From Candidatus Hodarchaeota archaeon (GTDB lineage Archaea; Asgardarchaeota; Heimdallarchaeia; Hodarchaeales; Hodarchaeaceae), in assembly GCA_016839665.1 (NCBI GenBank), contig JAEOTU010000124.1:1-11012 (forward strand): a DNA stretch of 11,012 nucleotides. The letters run 5' to 3'. The notes beneath the pieces are model-generated. The model was not told the DNA's origin. It made no database searches and saw nothing but the letters and a program-made list of their open reading frames with translations. The translations under genes were made by a program, and so were the position numbers. Position 1 is the stretch's first letter. Every line of letters starts with the position of its first letter. Below, in pieces: positions 1-7,346 of the stretch.

Positions 1-83
1 GCGCTCGGCGTTCTGACGAGTGTTTGTCAGGATGGGCGATGCTGATAACCGAGAGATCCCCGGTTCAAATCCGGGTGGGCCCA
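1..83 (+). tRNA. tRNA-Ile (GAU), 5' part cut off by the window edge, with an intron-like insert
   Basis: The 3' half of a tRNA is clear. The anticodon stem is CTCGG (4-8) with CCGAG (49-53), and the loop is CTGATAA (42-48), with T before anticodon GAT, hence isoleucine. The variable loop is AGATC (54-58). The T arm is CCCGG (59-63), loop TTCAAAT (64-70), CCGGG (71-75). The acceptor 3' strand is TGGGCCC (76-82) with discriminator A83. No CCA is encoded, as is common in archaea. The window starts near tRNA position 24, so the acceptor 5' strand and most of the D arm are missing. About 33 nt (9-41) separate the 5' anticodon stem from the loop and must be removed for a normal tRNA. The T-rich stretch after 83 may end transcription. 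The downstream minus-strand gene ends 12 nt away, convergent to the tRNA. Confidence 0.85.
9..41 (+). other. Intron-like insert in tRNA-Ile, about 33 nt (boundaries 9-41 or 10-42)
   Basis: Removing 33 nt restores a standard 7-nt loop between CTCGG and CCGAG. The C at 9 and the C at 42 make the junction ambiguous by one base, so the site is 31/32 or 32/33 instead of the canonical 37/38. The insert folds on itself: 11-17 pairs with 26-32 (7 bp including one G-U) around an 8-nt loop. A regular 3-4-3 bulge-helix-bulge can be drawn with bulges 8-10 and 37-39, but cutting there would leave extra bases in the anticodon loop. The register that gives the right product has only three good pairs in its central helix. 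I therefore call it intron-like and leave the splice-endonuclease sites open. Confidence 0.65.
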
Positions 84-94
84 CTCTTCTTCTA

Positions 95-1534
95 TTATGG
101 TGCCAACGAGGAAGACAGTTTTTCGATAGTTTTATCATTAGCTAACCTCGAAATTATTGCTTTCTTGTCACCAGAAGTGTTATTTTGAACTAGTTTCAGG
201 ATTATATTAATCATTTCAACTGTCTCTTCGTGTGAAAGATTCGGTTGATTTGAGTGAGATAGTTGAGCACAAATACAAATCAGATGGTGATAGGAGAGGT
301 GTTGTTTTAATTCTGATATGAGATGAATTTTTTCTATTTGATATTGTTGATTTAGTATGTTATCTAGAATTGACGAGAAATTTTCATTGGCTAACAATTT
401 CTTACAAAAATTGGCAATTCTACGACATTTTTTGACTTTTTCCTTTTGGGTAAGTTTGTGTTCATTAGGAATCTTACACAACTCAGAACAAATTTGATTC
501 ATTCCTGTGAGGAAAGATGTTTTTTCTGAAATTATAGTACTTTTCGCCTTTGCTTCGAGATGATTATTAATGAAAGAATGATCAATTATCTTTTCTTCTT
601 GAATAATTTTCTTAGATTCAGATGAAATGAGTGATAATCCTTTTTGAAAAAGAATCAAACCTTGTTTAAACTCAGATAATGAGCTATTCTTTGTGTAAAA
701 TCTCAATTTTACCCTTTGAAGTTCCTTAATACTCCAAAAGTTTTCCTCGGGTATTTTTGAGGGATTGAATAGGATTTTATCAAGCCATTTGAAAAATGAC
801 GATTTTCCTTTTGAAGAAGATTCGTCATTACTGTTAATGATATAACATTGAGCACATTTATCTAAATGTGAATTTTCTTCAATCTTGCAAGTTAGAATCA
901 TCCTAGAGAAGGTTGAGGGAAATTTAGTATCATTTTCGCAAGATTGTGGGAAAAAATATTCTGAATTCTCATTTAAGACATATTTCTTTCCTATTTTTAA
1001 TAATTTAATCTCATTTAGCAGCTCAATAATATCTTTATTCGACATTTGAATAACGTTTGGTAAAACAGCCTCCAGAATGGGTTTAGAATTTTTAATTCGT
1101 TCTTTTAGCTCTTCATAGGATTTTGAATAAAGATACACTCTTACACATATTTTCTTTACATCTAGTTCTAATGAGAAGGTTTTCAAATGGATTATTTGTT
1201 TTAATTCACTTGTTTGAATATTTCGTAAAGTCGGGATTTCGAATATAGATAACCACACATTGTAATCCTGAATAAATACGATCCCTTCTTTTTTCGGCAG
1301 AAACTGAAGGCAAGTAATATTTCGGTTTAACAAACGAACTATCTCCTTAGCAAATAGATAAAGTGATATTATAATCGGTGTGTAACGTAGAATACTAATA
1401 GGAGATGTTATGATGCTTTTTAAACCACTTAAATCGTGAGAAAAAAGTGAATCTTCAATGATTACTACAAAGACAAATAGTAAAAATCCAATGAAGAAGA
1501 TTCTTAATTTCTCATTTAAAGCCTTTTGACACAC
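95..1534 (-). CDS. Membrane-anchored protein of unknown function (479 aa, two N-terminal TM helices)
   Basis: I do not recognise this family. Two hydrophobic segments at about residues 11-31 and 48-68 form a probable N-terminal hairpin anchor. The remaining 400 residues look soluble and probably cytoplasmic. Residues 120-160 alternate strand and charged helix (VRVYLYSKSYEELKER), which faintly recalls N-terminal domains of HerA/VirB4-like proteins, but no Walker motif follows, so this is only an impression. A single CxxC (KCAQC, 226-230) sits before a Ser-rich linker (239-246). The C-terminal third (about 280-479) is helical with several scattered Cys and His residues. The start is GTG, since no in-frame ATG lies nearby. 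It falls 10 nt after the stop of the upstream glycoprotein gene, with only a weak GGAA before it, which suggests co-transcription and coupled translation. It may be a cytoplasmic partner of the glycoprotein or of the platform protein, by context only. Confidence 0.85.
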   Translation of the reverse strand: MCQKALNEKLRIFFIGFLLFVFVVIIEDSLFSHDLSGLKSIITSPISILRYTPIIISLYLFAKEIVRLLNRNITCLQFLPKKEGIVFIQDYNVWLSIFEIPTLRNIQTSELKQIIHLKTFSLELDVKKICVRVYLYSKSYEELKERIKNSKPILEAVLPNVIQMSNKDIIELLNEIKLLKIGKKYVLNENSEYFFPQSCENDTKFPSTFSRMILTCKIEENSHLDKCAQCYIINSNDESSSKGKSSFFKWLDKILFNPSKIPEENFWSIKELQRVKLRFYTKNSSLSEFKQGLILFQKGLSLISSESKKIIQEEKIIDHSFINNHLEAKAKSTIISEKTSFLTGMNQICSELCKIPNEHKLTQKEKVKKCRRIANFCKKLLANENFSSILDNILNQQYQIEKIHLISELKQHLSYHHLICICAQLSHSNQPNLSHEETVEMINIILKLVQNNTSGDKKAIISRLANDKTIEKLSSSLAP

Positions 1535-1544
1535 GGTTTCCAGC

Positions 1545-4500
1545 TCAGAGAATAGACGTATTCTTCTTCTTAATTATTCGGGTTATGAAAATACCACCTA
1601 TGATTAATGAAGAAAATATTGCTGGAAAGAAAAAATTTGATTCTAAAAGTTCTAATAAAGATTGGTCACTCGAAATAAATAAATCAATATTTATAAGCTC
1701 AGACGATCTTTCATTTCCAGCCCAATCAACAACAACTAACTTAATTTTCTGATTATTCTTGATATCTTTAGTAATATCAAACATATAATGATCGGATGAG
1801 AAAGAATTTGCAGTAAAATTCTGGTCTTCAAATAGCAATAGGACATTTTTAACACCTGACGCTTGTTCTGGTTCGTGTGTAAAAGCATGAACTCGTATGA
1901 CATCTGGAAACTGTTCAATAAAATAATCTAATGTAGGTGGATATGGATCGATAATTGAGAAGTTTTGTATTGAGCTAGCAATCAATAATTCTGAGAAATG
2001 ATTGATGACTAATTGAATAGAAATCGTGGTATTCCATCTTTGGGGATTTAAAGTAGCGGTTATTTCACTTGATGTATTTGTTATAACTTTTAGAACCGTA
2101 TTTTCACATTTCAACGGTTCAAAGCCTGATTTATTATATTGAACGTAAAAGGACAAATTATTCGCAGTATTGATCCTCCAACTACCGATTATACTTTCGT
2201 TGTAGATATAAGAAAAGCTAAAGGGTTTATGGTTTTGGATTTCTAGTTCCTGGAGATACCCTTCCAAATAATAACTTATCTGGATTCCGCTAATTATACT
2301 TAACAGAGAGACTGAAAAAATTGACCCTTTAATGTCTATTATAAAATAGCTAGTAATATCACGATTTAATGAATCAAGAAGGGAAAGATTGGAGAAAGGT
2401 AAACAAAGAAATGTCAGATCTATTTCTATCGTGTAATTATTCGTTGTAATGTCTGAGTAGGCCTCAAGTTTAATTCTAAATTTTTTGGACACGTCTTCTT
2501 TAATAACCAACACAGTTGGACCTGGTAATTCAAGTACTAATATGTCATTAATCGATTTATTTCCATCGATCGTCCAAGATAACATCTGATTTTCGATTTG
2601 GGTTTCAATAACATAGTTCCCTCTTAGAATAAATGCAGACAATATGAAATCACTAAAAGAATGAATGGGAACATACCAATTTGACTTGTTGTTTGGATAC
2701 TCGATGTTATAATATACAAAATAGGTTTCATTCGCTTTTATAGGTGATCTCATTATTTCAAAAATATATGCTCTGGTTCTACTGTAGGATGTTGTTTCGT
2801 TTGAAATAATGAATAAGATAGTTTGAAACTTCAGAATTCTCCCACCTAATAAGGCACCGATTGCTACCTGAAGGTAATCTTCTGAACAGTTAAAACTAAA
2901 ATTAATTTCGACGAATCCCGCGAGATTGGTTTCGTAATTCGAAATCACTGTATCATTGACCCAGACTCTAATGCCAAGTCCCGAGAGTGGTTGGAAAAAT
3001 CCTCCACTTTGAGGATAAGTATATGAATGAAGTCGGAAATTTACATTCTCATCCCTTGAAAGCTGAGTGTATAAATTCTCAAAACTCCAATAGATTGAAG
3101 CAGGTTCAATAGATATATTGATAACATCCCTTGCAAAGAATATGCTACCGTCAGAAGCAATGACATCTAATGAGTAGTTTCCTGGATCCCACAAAATATG
3201 AGAAACATTGAAAATGAAATTTTTTTGAGCTGTTTGTGAAAAAAAGAAACTTTCGCTTCCTTTAATCAAAAAAACCATTGTAGAATTTGTACAATACCTG
3301 TTTCCATCTTGTGAAAGACTCAAATTGAAATGCAATGATTGATATCGATATGTATCTACATTCTGCAAGGAGTGAAATAGAATATTGGATTGGTTAAGTG
3401 CCTTCTCATGAACATATAACAATTTTTCAAACATACCAAACTCCCATAAATTTGACCAATTAAGAGTAAGTTGGAAAAATCCACTTGAGAATTGGTCGTT
3501 AATTGAAATTCCTGGAAAAATAAAAGTAGAATTAATCATGGGAAGAGTAGTTTTATGAAAAAAGAAAGAGTTATTATAGAGATAGAGGTTAATATCCCCA
3601 GGTAAGGGATAACGTAAATTCCCTCGAATCTGAACAACCTCATTAATGGTAACATCAGTGGGAGTAGTAATATTTGAAAAATAATTTGGCACCCATGCCT
3701 CAAGAATGCCCTCATCTATTCCATGGACGTTTATTCGATATAATCTACCTAGTATGTATTCGTTAAGCATTTCAGTCTGATTTTCAAACTCAAAGATGAT
3801 ATTGTGATCAATAACACTAAAATTGATCCAATCTGAGGGTAGCATTATATAAATAAAACTTGTAGATGGATCTTCAATTATATCAGGGATAGTTAAGTTT
3901 GACATTATTCTTATTAAGCTTTCATTCCATTCTTTAACTAAGAGAAAACCTTCATAGGATGTTTTCCGAGTAACATTAACCTCAAGAAATGTTTGTGAGT
4001 TATTGACCCAGGGTGAATCCTCGTACGCAGCAAAAGTGAAGTTTCCTATTGTTGAACTGAAATCTAATGAACCATTATTGTTAGAAATAATTATTTCTCC
4101 AATTGAATAATTAATTGGAACAGAAGGAGGTAGAAATGTGAAATATTCTAAATTATCAATATCTAGTGCAAGATAATAACCTGGAGTAAAAGAAATCATA
4201 TAACAAAAAAGAGTTTCAAAGCTTGAAAATTTTGAGAACTCTTCTTGAGAAAAATAAGTAGTAATCAATCGTGTAATATTATGTGTAATATGTCTCCAAC
4301 CAAAAGGTGCAGATTCATTACAAAGTATATATAACGAATCAGAGCCAATAGGTCGTGTAACATTATCCTCTAAAAATTCTCCGAGATTGGATCCAAAATC
4401 TGATAAAATGAATGTTATTGAACTATTGTTGAATCGAAATTCTAATGCTAAAGTGTGTGGAGATGAGAGTAATTGTGGAGTTAAGAATGGAATTCGAAAA

Positions 4501-5078
4501 TCAAAAGAGACCATAGTTGGAAATCTAGTCACATCTGGATTTGATTGCAGCATATATTTTGTGTTGGTTATTCCTGAAAGTGGAGTCTGATTATTTTCGG
4601 AAAAATTCAAACGAAAAACTTTCGTATCTCCCCAAAAGATCGAAGTAACATTAACAGTCCCGTAACCAGGTTCAATATCATTTTCCCATTCATTACTGTT
4701 ATTTTCAGCATTGGATAGAATCTGGAATGAGGAATTTAAAACTTTTGATTCAATGGAGACATTTGTGAATGAAGTTGTGTCCATTTGTTTGATGTGAGAA
4801 GTTTTTAAATCAAATTGAGCGCTTTGTTCTACAAAATATTGAATCGGTTCTCCAGTATTCGCTAAGCTGTTAATTTTTAAGACAGGTGAACTTTTGTGAA
4901 CTGCTTGGGGAGTAAGTTCTTCTTCTAACAATCGAGAAGTATTTGATGACAAGATACTGGTAGGAAAAAAGATAGCATCTGTATTGAGAGAGTTTATTAA
5001 TAAAGTGAACAGTACGAGAAAAAAAAACAAAAAACTCTTGGACTGTTGATTTAGTGGTTTTTTTGATACTCTACGCAT
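1545..5078 (-). CDS. Very large secreted type I membrane glycoprotein (1177 aa), unknown function
   Basis: The N-terminus (basic, then a hydrophobic core at about 16-29) reads as a Sec signal peptide. The C-terminus has one TM segment at about 1150-1168 followed by a short basic tail (IIKKKN). The roughly 1100 residues between are therefore outside the cell. They are strand-rich, Cys-poor and hold about 47 N-x-S/T sequons by my count, some overlapping (NNSS). Repeated Ig-like/beta-sandwich modules are likely. The segment at about 1040-1135 (DPYPPTL... SGVKNVLL... VVDWAGNE) looks like a membrane-proximal Ig-like domain. No protease, lectin or dockerin motif is recognised. The ATG is preceded 9 nt away by GAGGGA (5088-5093), an in-frame TAA lies just upstream, and a TATA-like box is placed to give a short leader. 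It lies 110 nt after the platform gene and 10 nt before the 479-aa gene. Possible roles are surface coat, adhesin or receptor; none is demonstrated. Confidence 0.9.
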   Translation of the reverse strand: MRRVSKKPLNQQSKSFLFFFLVLFTLLINSLNTDAIFFPTSILSSNTSRLLEEELTPQAVHKSSPVLKINSLANTGEPIQYFVEQSAQFDLKTSHIKQMDTTSFTNVSIESKVLNSSFQILSNAENNSNEWENDIEPGYGTVNVTSIFWGDTKVFRLNFSENNQTPLSGITNTKYMLQSNPDVTRFPTMVSFDFRIPFLTPQLLSSPHTLALEFRFNNSSITFILSDFGSNLGEFLEDNVTRPIGSDSLYILCNESAPFGWRHITHNITRLITTYFSQEEFSKFSSFETLFCYMISFTPGYYLALDIDNLEYFTFLPPSVPINYSIGEIIISNNNGSLDFSSTIGNFTFAAYEDSPWVNNSQTFLEVNVTRKTSYEGFLLVKEWNESLIRIMSNLTIPDIIEDPSTSFIYIMLPSDWINFSVIDHNIIFEFENQTEMLNEYILGRLYRINVHGIDEGILEAWVPNYFSNITTPTDVTINEVVQIRGNLRYPLPGDINLYLYNNSFFFHKTTLPMINSTFIFPGISINDQFSSGFFQLTLNWSNLWEFGMFEKLLYVHEKALNQSNILFHSLQNVDTYRYQSLHFNLSLSQDGNRYCTNSTMVFLIKGSESFFFSQTAQKNFIFNVSHILWDPGNYSLDVIASDGSIFFARDVINISIEPASIYWSFENLYTQLSRDENVNFRLHSYTYPQSGGFFQPLSGLGIRVWVNDTVISNYETNLAGFVEINFSFNCSEDYLQVAIGALLGGRILKFQTILFIISNETTSYSRTRAYIFEIMRSPIKANETYFVYYNIEYPNNKSNWYVPIHSFSDFILSAFILRGNYVIETQIENQMLSWTIDGNKSINDILVLELPGPTVLVIKEDVSKKFRIKLEAYSDITTNNYTIEIDLTFLCLPFSNLSLLDSLNRDITSYFIIDIKGSIFSVSLLSIISGIQISYYLEGYLQELEIQNHKPFSFSYIYNESIIGSWRINTANNLSFYVQYNKSGFEPLKCENTVLKVITNTSSEITATLNPQRWNTTISIQLVINHFSELLIASSIQNFSIIDPYPPTLDYFIEQFPDVIRVHAFTHEPEQASGVKNVLLLFEDQNFTANSFSSDHYMFDITKDIKNNQKIKLVVVDWAGNERSSELINIDLFISSDQSLLELLESNFFFPAIFSSLIIGGIFITRIIKKKNTSIL

Positions 5079-5087
5079 TTTTTATTA

Positions 5088-5140
5088 TCCCTCATTCAAA
5101 AATATTCGTTCTCTGTTCCTCCATCTAGTTATACAGAGAA
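5088..5140 (-). promoter_or_regulatory. Putative promoter, operator-like inverted repeat and SD of the glycoprotein gene
   Basis: Read on the minus strand, a TATA-like box TATAACTA (5133-5126) would place the start of transcription near 5105 and give a leader of about 27 nt. The leader contains the Shine-Dalgarno GAGGGA (5093-5088), 9 nt before the ATG. A perfect 8-bp inverted repeat TTCTCTGT / ACAGAGAA (arms 5133-5140 and 5109-5116, 16-nt spacer) brackets the space between TATA box and start site, where a repressor would act. The spacer also holds GGAGGA (5122-5117), too far from the ATG to serve it. The repeat could instead fold as an RNA hairpin followed by the T5 run at about 5100 and act as a terminator. 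Confidence 0.45.
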
Positions 5141-5144
5141 TCTT

Positions 5145-5183
5145 AAAAAACTCCCAAGAAAACCAAAGAATGATGAAAAAAAA
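5145..5183 (-). terminator. Poly-T termination signals after the platform-protein gene
   Basis: On the minus strand an uninterrupted T8 (5183-5176) begins five bases past the stop codon, and a T6 (5150-5145) follows. T-runs without strong hairpins are the usual archaeal termination signal. Their place, before a TATA-like box, suggests that at least part of the transcription of the platform gene ends here and that the glycoprotein gene has its own promoter. Confidence 0.45.
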
Positions 5184-5188
5184 TTCTC

Positions 5189-6694
5189 CTAAAATAATCC
5201 TCTTAGCATTGTTTTTACTAAGGTATAAACAATTAGGAATAGTAAAAATCTTGAAATTCGAAATATTCCTCCCAGTTTTATTTTATTATATCCTCCAAAT
5301 CGTCCGATATTAACTCTCCTGATAGGTAAAATACTGATTACAAGTGCTATCATGAGATAGATCAATTCAAAAATAGAATTTTTCATTGTCAATGCTGCTT
5401 CTGTATATGAATGGTTTAACACATTTGATACAAAAAGAAAAAAGGGACTGGCACCTGCAACAAAAGCTAAAGATATTAGCGCTAGTACCTGGATAATATT
5501 TGCATGTAATTTTGCTGCTCTAAGCCGTGCTGTACCAATATTTAGTAATTCGTTAGTTTTATTTAATTCACTTGTAATTGCCAGTAATTTATTGCCTGCA
5601 GTAAATGTATTGACCATAGAAAACTTTTTAGTCAACGAAACAAGATGTAAAATTCTAGCAGGGAGAATATCAGCTAAAAAATCCATATTTGAATTATAAT
5701 GTTGACCTAACATAAATTGAGCATATTGTCTTAATTTCCTCTTTGAATGATTATTCTTTCTACCATTAGTTACAATATTTAAAGAGTTATTCAAGCTTTT
5801 TTCAAAGGAATTTCCTTTTAAGAGATTTTCTGCAAGAATGATTAAAATTTCTAATGATTTTTTGTCATAACTAAGATATAATTGATTATTACTAGAAAAT
5901 ACAGTTAATTGTCTTTCAGGATGGATGAAAAATGATCCTACTACTATACTGACAATGAGGAATAAGCCAAAAAGAATACTCATCTTTCCTGACAGTAATA
6001 AAAAGCATATAATCACTGGAGGACATAGGAAGATGAGTCCAGCTGATAAGGAGGCCCATGAATCAATTTTGTCCGTTTCTTCTGTAATCTGTTCTGATAT
6101 CCTACTAAGAATCCTATTTTTTGAAAGAAGAGCCAAATTTTTTCCATTCTCCCAAGTCTCAAGAATATGCAAAAAAGTATTCTGTATGTTCCCATTAAGT
6201 TGTTTTTTTATTTGTTTCTTAAGTGTTAATTCCATTGATTTCCCGAAATGTGTATCAATCAGTGCTCTCTTGAAAATTTCTGAAAATATGGGATATTTGC
6301 TTGATATAATGAATTTTGATGCTTCTTTCAGAGAACAAGAGGTATCTAATATAACTAAAAGTTCATTAACGACAAAATATCCCACTGTTTCAATAATTGT
6401 GCAATAATCTTTGTATTGAAGAAAAATAATGTAGTTAAAAAGTCTTAAAAGAGCTATTACTAATACTAATTCTACAAGAATTCCTTCGATGGAAAGATTT
6501 TTTGTAATTATCATTTGAAAACTAATGAGTAAGAGTGAAAGCAACAAGCAAGAAAGAAAAAACCTCTCAATATGGGACTTTGTCAAATTATACTTGGAAA
6601 TAAAATATCCCTCAAAATTATTAAGATCAAAATAATTAAAAGTTCCAAAAACTATAGATTTAAAATAATTCAAGACGAGAATCATATTAACCAT
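5189..6694 (-). CDS. ArlJ/TadC-like type IV filament or secretion platform membrane protein (501 aa, T2SSF type)
   Basis: This is a polytopic membrane protein with the layout of the GspF/PilC/ArlJ/TadC platform family, which sits in the cytoplasmic membrane above the assembly ATPase and helps add or move subunits. Hydrophobic segments lie at about 43-63, 69-93, 213-234, 237-257, 396-424, 438-457 and 482-497. Two cytoplasmic helical blocks (about 98-212 and 275-395) precede paired TM regions, matching two T2SSF-like halves. Family-like stretches are the run ILDTSCSLKEASKFI (115-130), with FSEIFKRALIDTHFGKS after it, and KSLEILIILAENLLKGNSFEKSL (279-301). Length agrees with archaeal double-domain members. 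The ATG has GGTGA 8 nt upstream (6703-6707). The gene is divergent from the ATPase cluster, a natural partner. Assignment is by pattern; which subfamily (archaellum, adhesive pilus, Tad) cannot be told. Confidence 0.75.
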   Translation of the reverse strand: MVNMILVLNYFKSIVFGTFNYFDLNNFEGYFISKYNLTKSHIERFFLSCLLLSLLLISFQMIITKNLSIEGILVELVLVIALLRLFNYIIFLQYKDYCTIIETVGYFVVNELLVILDTSCSLKEASKFIISSKYPIFSEIFKRALIDTHFGKSMELTLKKQIKKQLNGNIQNTFLHILETWENGKNLALLSKNRILSRISEQITEETDKIDSWASLSAGLIFLCPPVIICFLLLSGKMSILFGLFLIVSIVVGSFFIHPERQLTVFSSNNQLYLSYDKKSLEILIILAENLLKGNSFEKSLNNSLNIVTNGRKNNHSKRKLRQYAQFMLGQHYNSNMDFLADILPARILHLVSLTKKFSMVNTFTAGNKLLAITSELNKTNELLNIGTARLRAAKLHANIIQVLALISLAFVAGASPFFLFVSNVLNHSYTEAALTMKNSIFELIYLMIALVISILPIRRVNIGRFGGYNKIKLGGIFRISRFLLFLIVYTLVKTMLRGLF

Positions 6695-6702
6695 AGATTA
6701 TT

Positions 6703-6781
6703 TCACCAGTGTCTGATAACAGACGTTGGTCCCGATAAAGGCCTGAAGAGAGGCCTTTAATTCAAATTACTCTATGTTATA
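6703..6781 (-). promoter_or_regulatory. Leader and promoter region of the platform gene with two stem-loops
   Basis: On the minus strand a TATA-like TATAACATA (6781-6773) would start transcription near 6750. A perfect 9-bp inverted repeat TAAAGGCCT / AGGCCTTTA (6736-6744 and 6751-6759, 6-nt spacer) is centred on that point. Next comes a second stem-loop at 6705-6730 with core GTCTG / CAGAC and a 4-nt loop, extended by ACCA / TGGT. Its ATG-proximal arm contains the GGT of the Shine-Dalgarno GGTGA (6707-6703), so folding could hide the ribosome site. In plus-strand RNA the first stem pairs better, because its two non-Watson-Crick steps become G-U, so a plus-strand structured RNA is an alternative. 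Structures are visible; function is inferred. Confidence 0.45.
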
Positions 6782-6930
6782 GCTTTGTCTAACTCTTTTA
6801 TTTGAACCCGAGAATTTAACAAATTTTATTTGACAAAATCCTTACGAAAAAATCCTTGAATTCATCTGCAGCTTTCTTTTATATCCTATTTGGTCAGGAA
6901 AACAGACGGGAGTGTTTTTTCGAATATTAT

Positions 6931-6947
6931 TAAAAATCGATTATATT
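6931..6947 (+). promoter_or_regulatory. Putative archaeal promoter (BRE/TATA) of the zinc-ribbon/ATPase cluster
   Basis: A purine-rich TAAAAATCGA (6931-6940), BRE-like, precedes TTATATT (6941-6947). Transcription would start near 6970, about 22 nt before the proposed TTG start at 6993. A second AT-rich stretch at 6964-6974 would instead give a leaderless message. The rest of the divergent spacer (6782-6930) holds no gene I can see. Confidence 0.4.
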
Positions 6948-6992
6948 CAGAAATAAACTTGGGTTATTTTATTTTCTTGCTTAAACTTAATT

Positions 6993-7316
6993 TTGGTAAT
7001 TGAATTGACATTTCTTCAAGCACGAAAAACAATCATTGAAACTTCTTGTCCAATTTGTGGAAAAAAAGAATCAATTCTACTAACTGAATCTGAATTAAAC
7101 ACGGCAGTTGAACAACATTCGCTAATAACGAAGGCTATATCTCATTCGAAAGAAGGTCATATTCTTACTCTCTATATTGATGGACAAGGAATTGTTCGAA
7201 GAAAATATTGCTTTGATATCGCAGAAAACAAGGTAAGTTCATTTAATTTTGCCTTATCTGAAAATTTGGATGAAATCTTTGATCAAATGATTCAGGATTC
7301 AATGAAATCACAATGA
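6993..7316 (+). CDS. Small zinc-ribbon-like protein with a single CPIC knuckle (107 aa)
   Basis: The protein starts with a strand-rich segment, then TSCPICGKK (Cys19, Cys22), a typical half zinc-ribbon. A helix (31-48) follows, then SHSKEGHILTLYIDGQGIVRRKY (50-72), and an acidic helical tail. The order 'CPxCG ... helix ... H, hydrophobic strand, YID/VD, xVRR' resembles small archaeal proteins of unknown role that I recall having a Cys knuckle followed by a strand ending in VRGY; I cannot name the family. No second CxxC exists (only Cys73), so metal would need His51, His56 or Cys73, or another chain. The proposed start is TTG; no ATG is suitable upstream of the Cys motif, and no clear Shine-Dalgarno is seen, so a few residues are uncertain. 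It is first in the cluster, 30 nt before the ATPase gene, and could be a regulator or accessory of that machine. Confidence 0.75.
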   Translation: MVIELTFLQARKTIIETSCPICGKKESILLTESELNTAVEQHSLITKAISHSKEGHILTLYIDGQGIVRRKYCFDIAENKVSSFNFALSENLDEIFDQMIQDSMKSQ

Positions 7317-7346
7317 AACTCAAATAGCTTCAGATAATGATGTAAA

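Noticed and set aside
4387..4590. 67-aa plus-strand open frame
   Set aside because: Antisense to the middle of the glycoprotein gene, where regularly spaced sequons show the minus frame is the real one.
5925..6407. 160-aa plus-strand open frame
   Set aside because: It lies fully inside the minus-strand platform gene, whose TM pattern and family-like blocks are convincing; the plus-strand product has no recognisable domain.
6572..6760. 62-aa plus-strand open frame ending in the divergent spacer
   Set aside because: Antisense to the N-terminal part of the platform gene; product low in complexity (Lys/Ile runs).
6705..6770. Possible second tRNA suggested by GTCTGATAACAGAC and TTCAAAT
   Set aside because: The loop is 4 nt, not 7, and no acceptor stem or correctly spaced T arm can be built around it.
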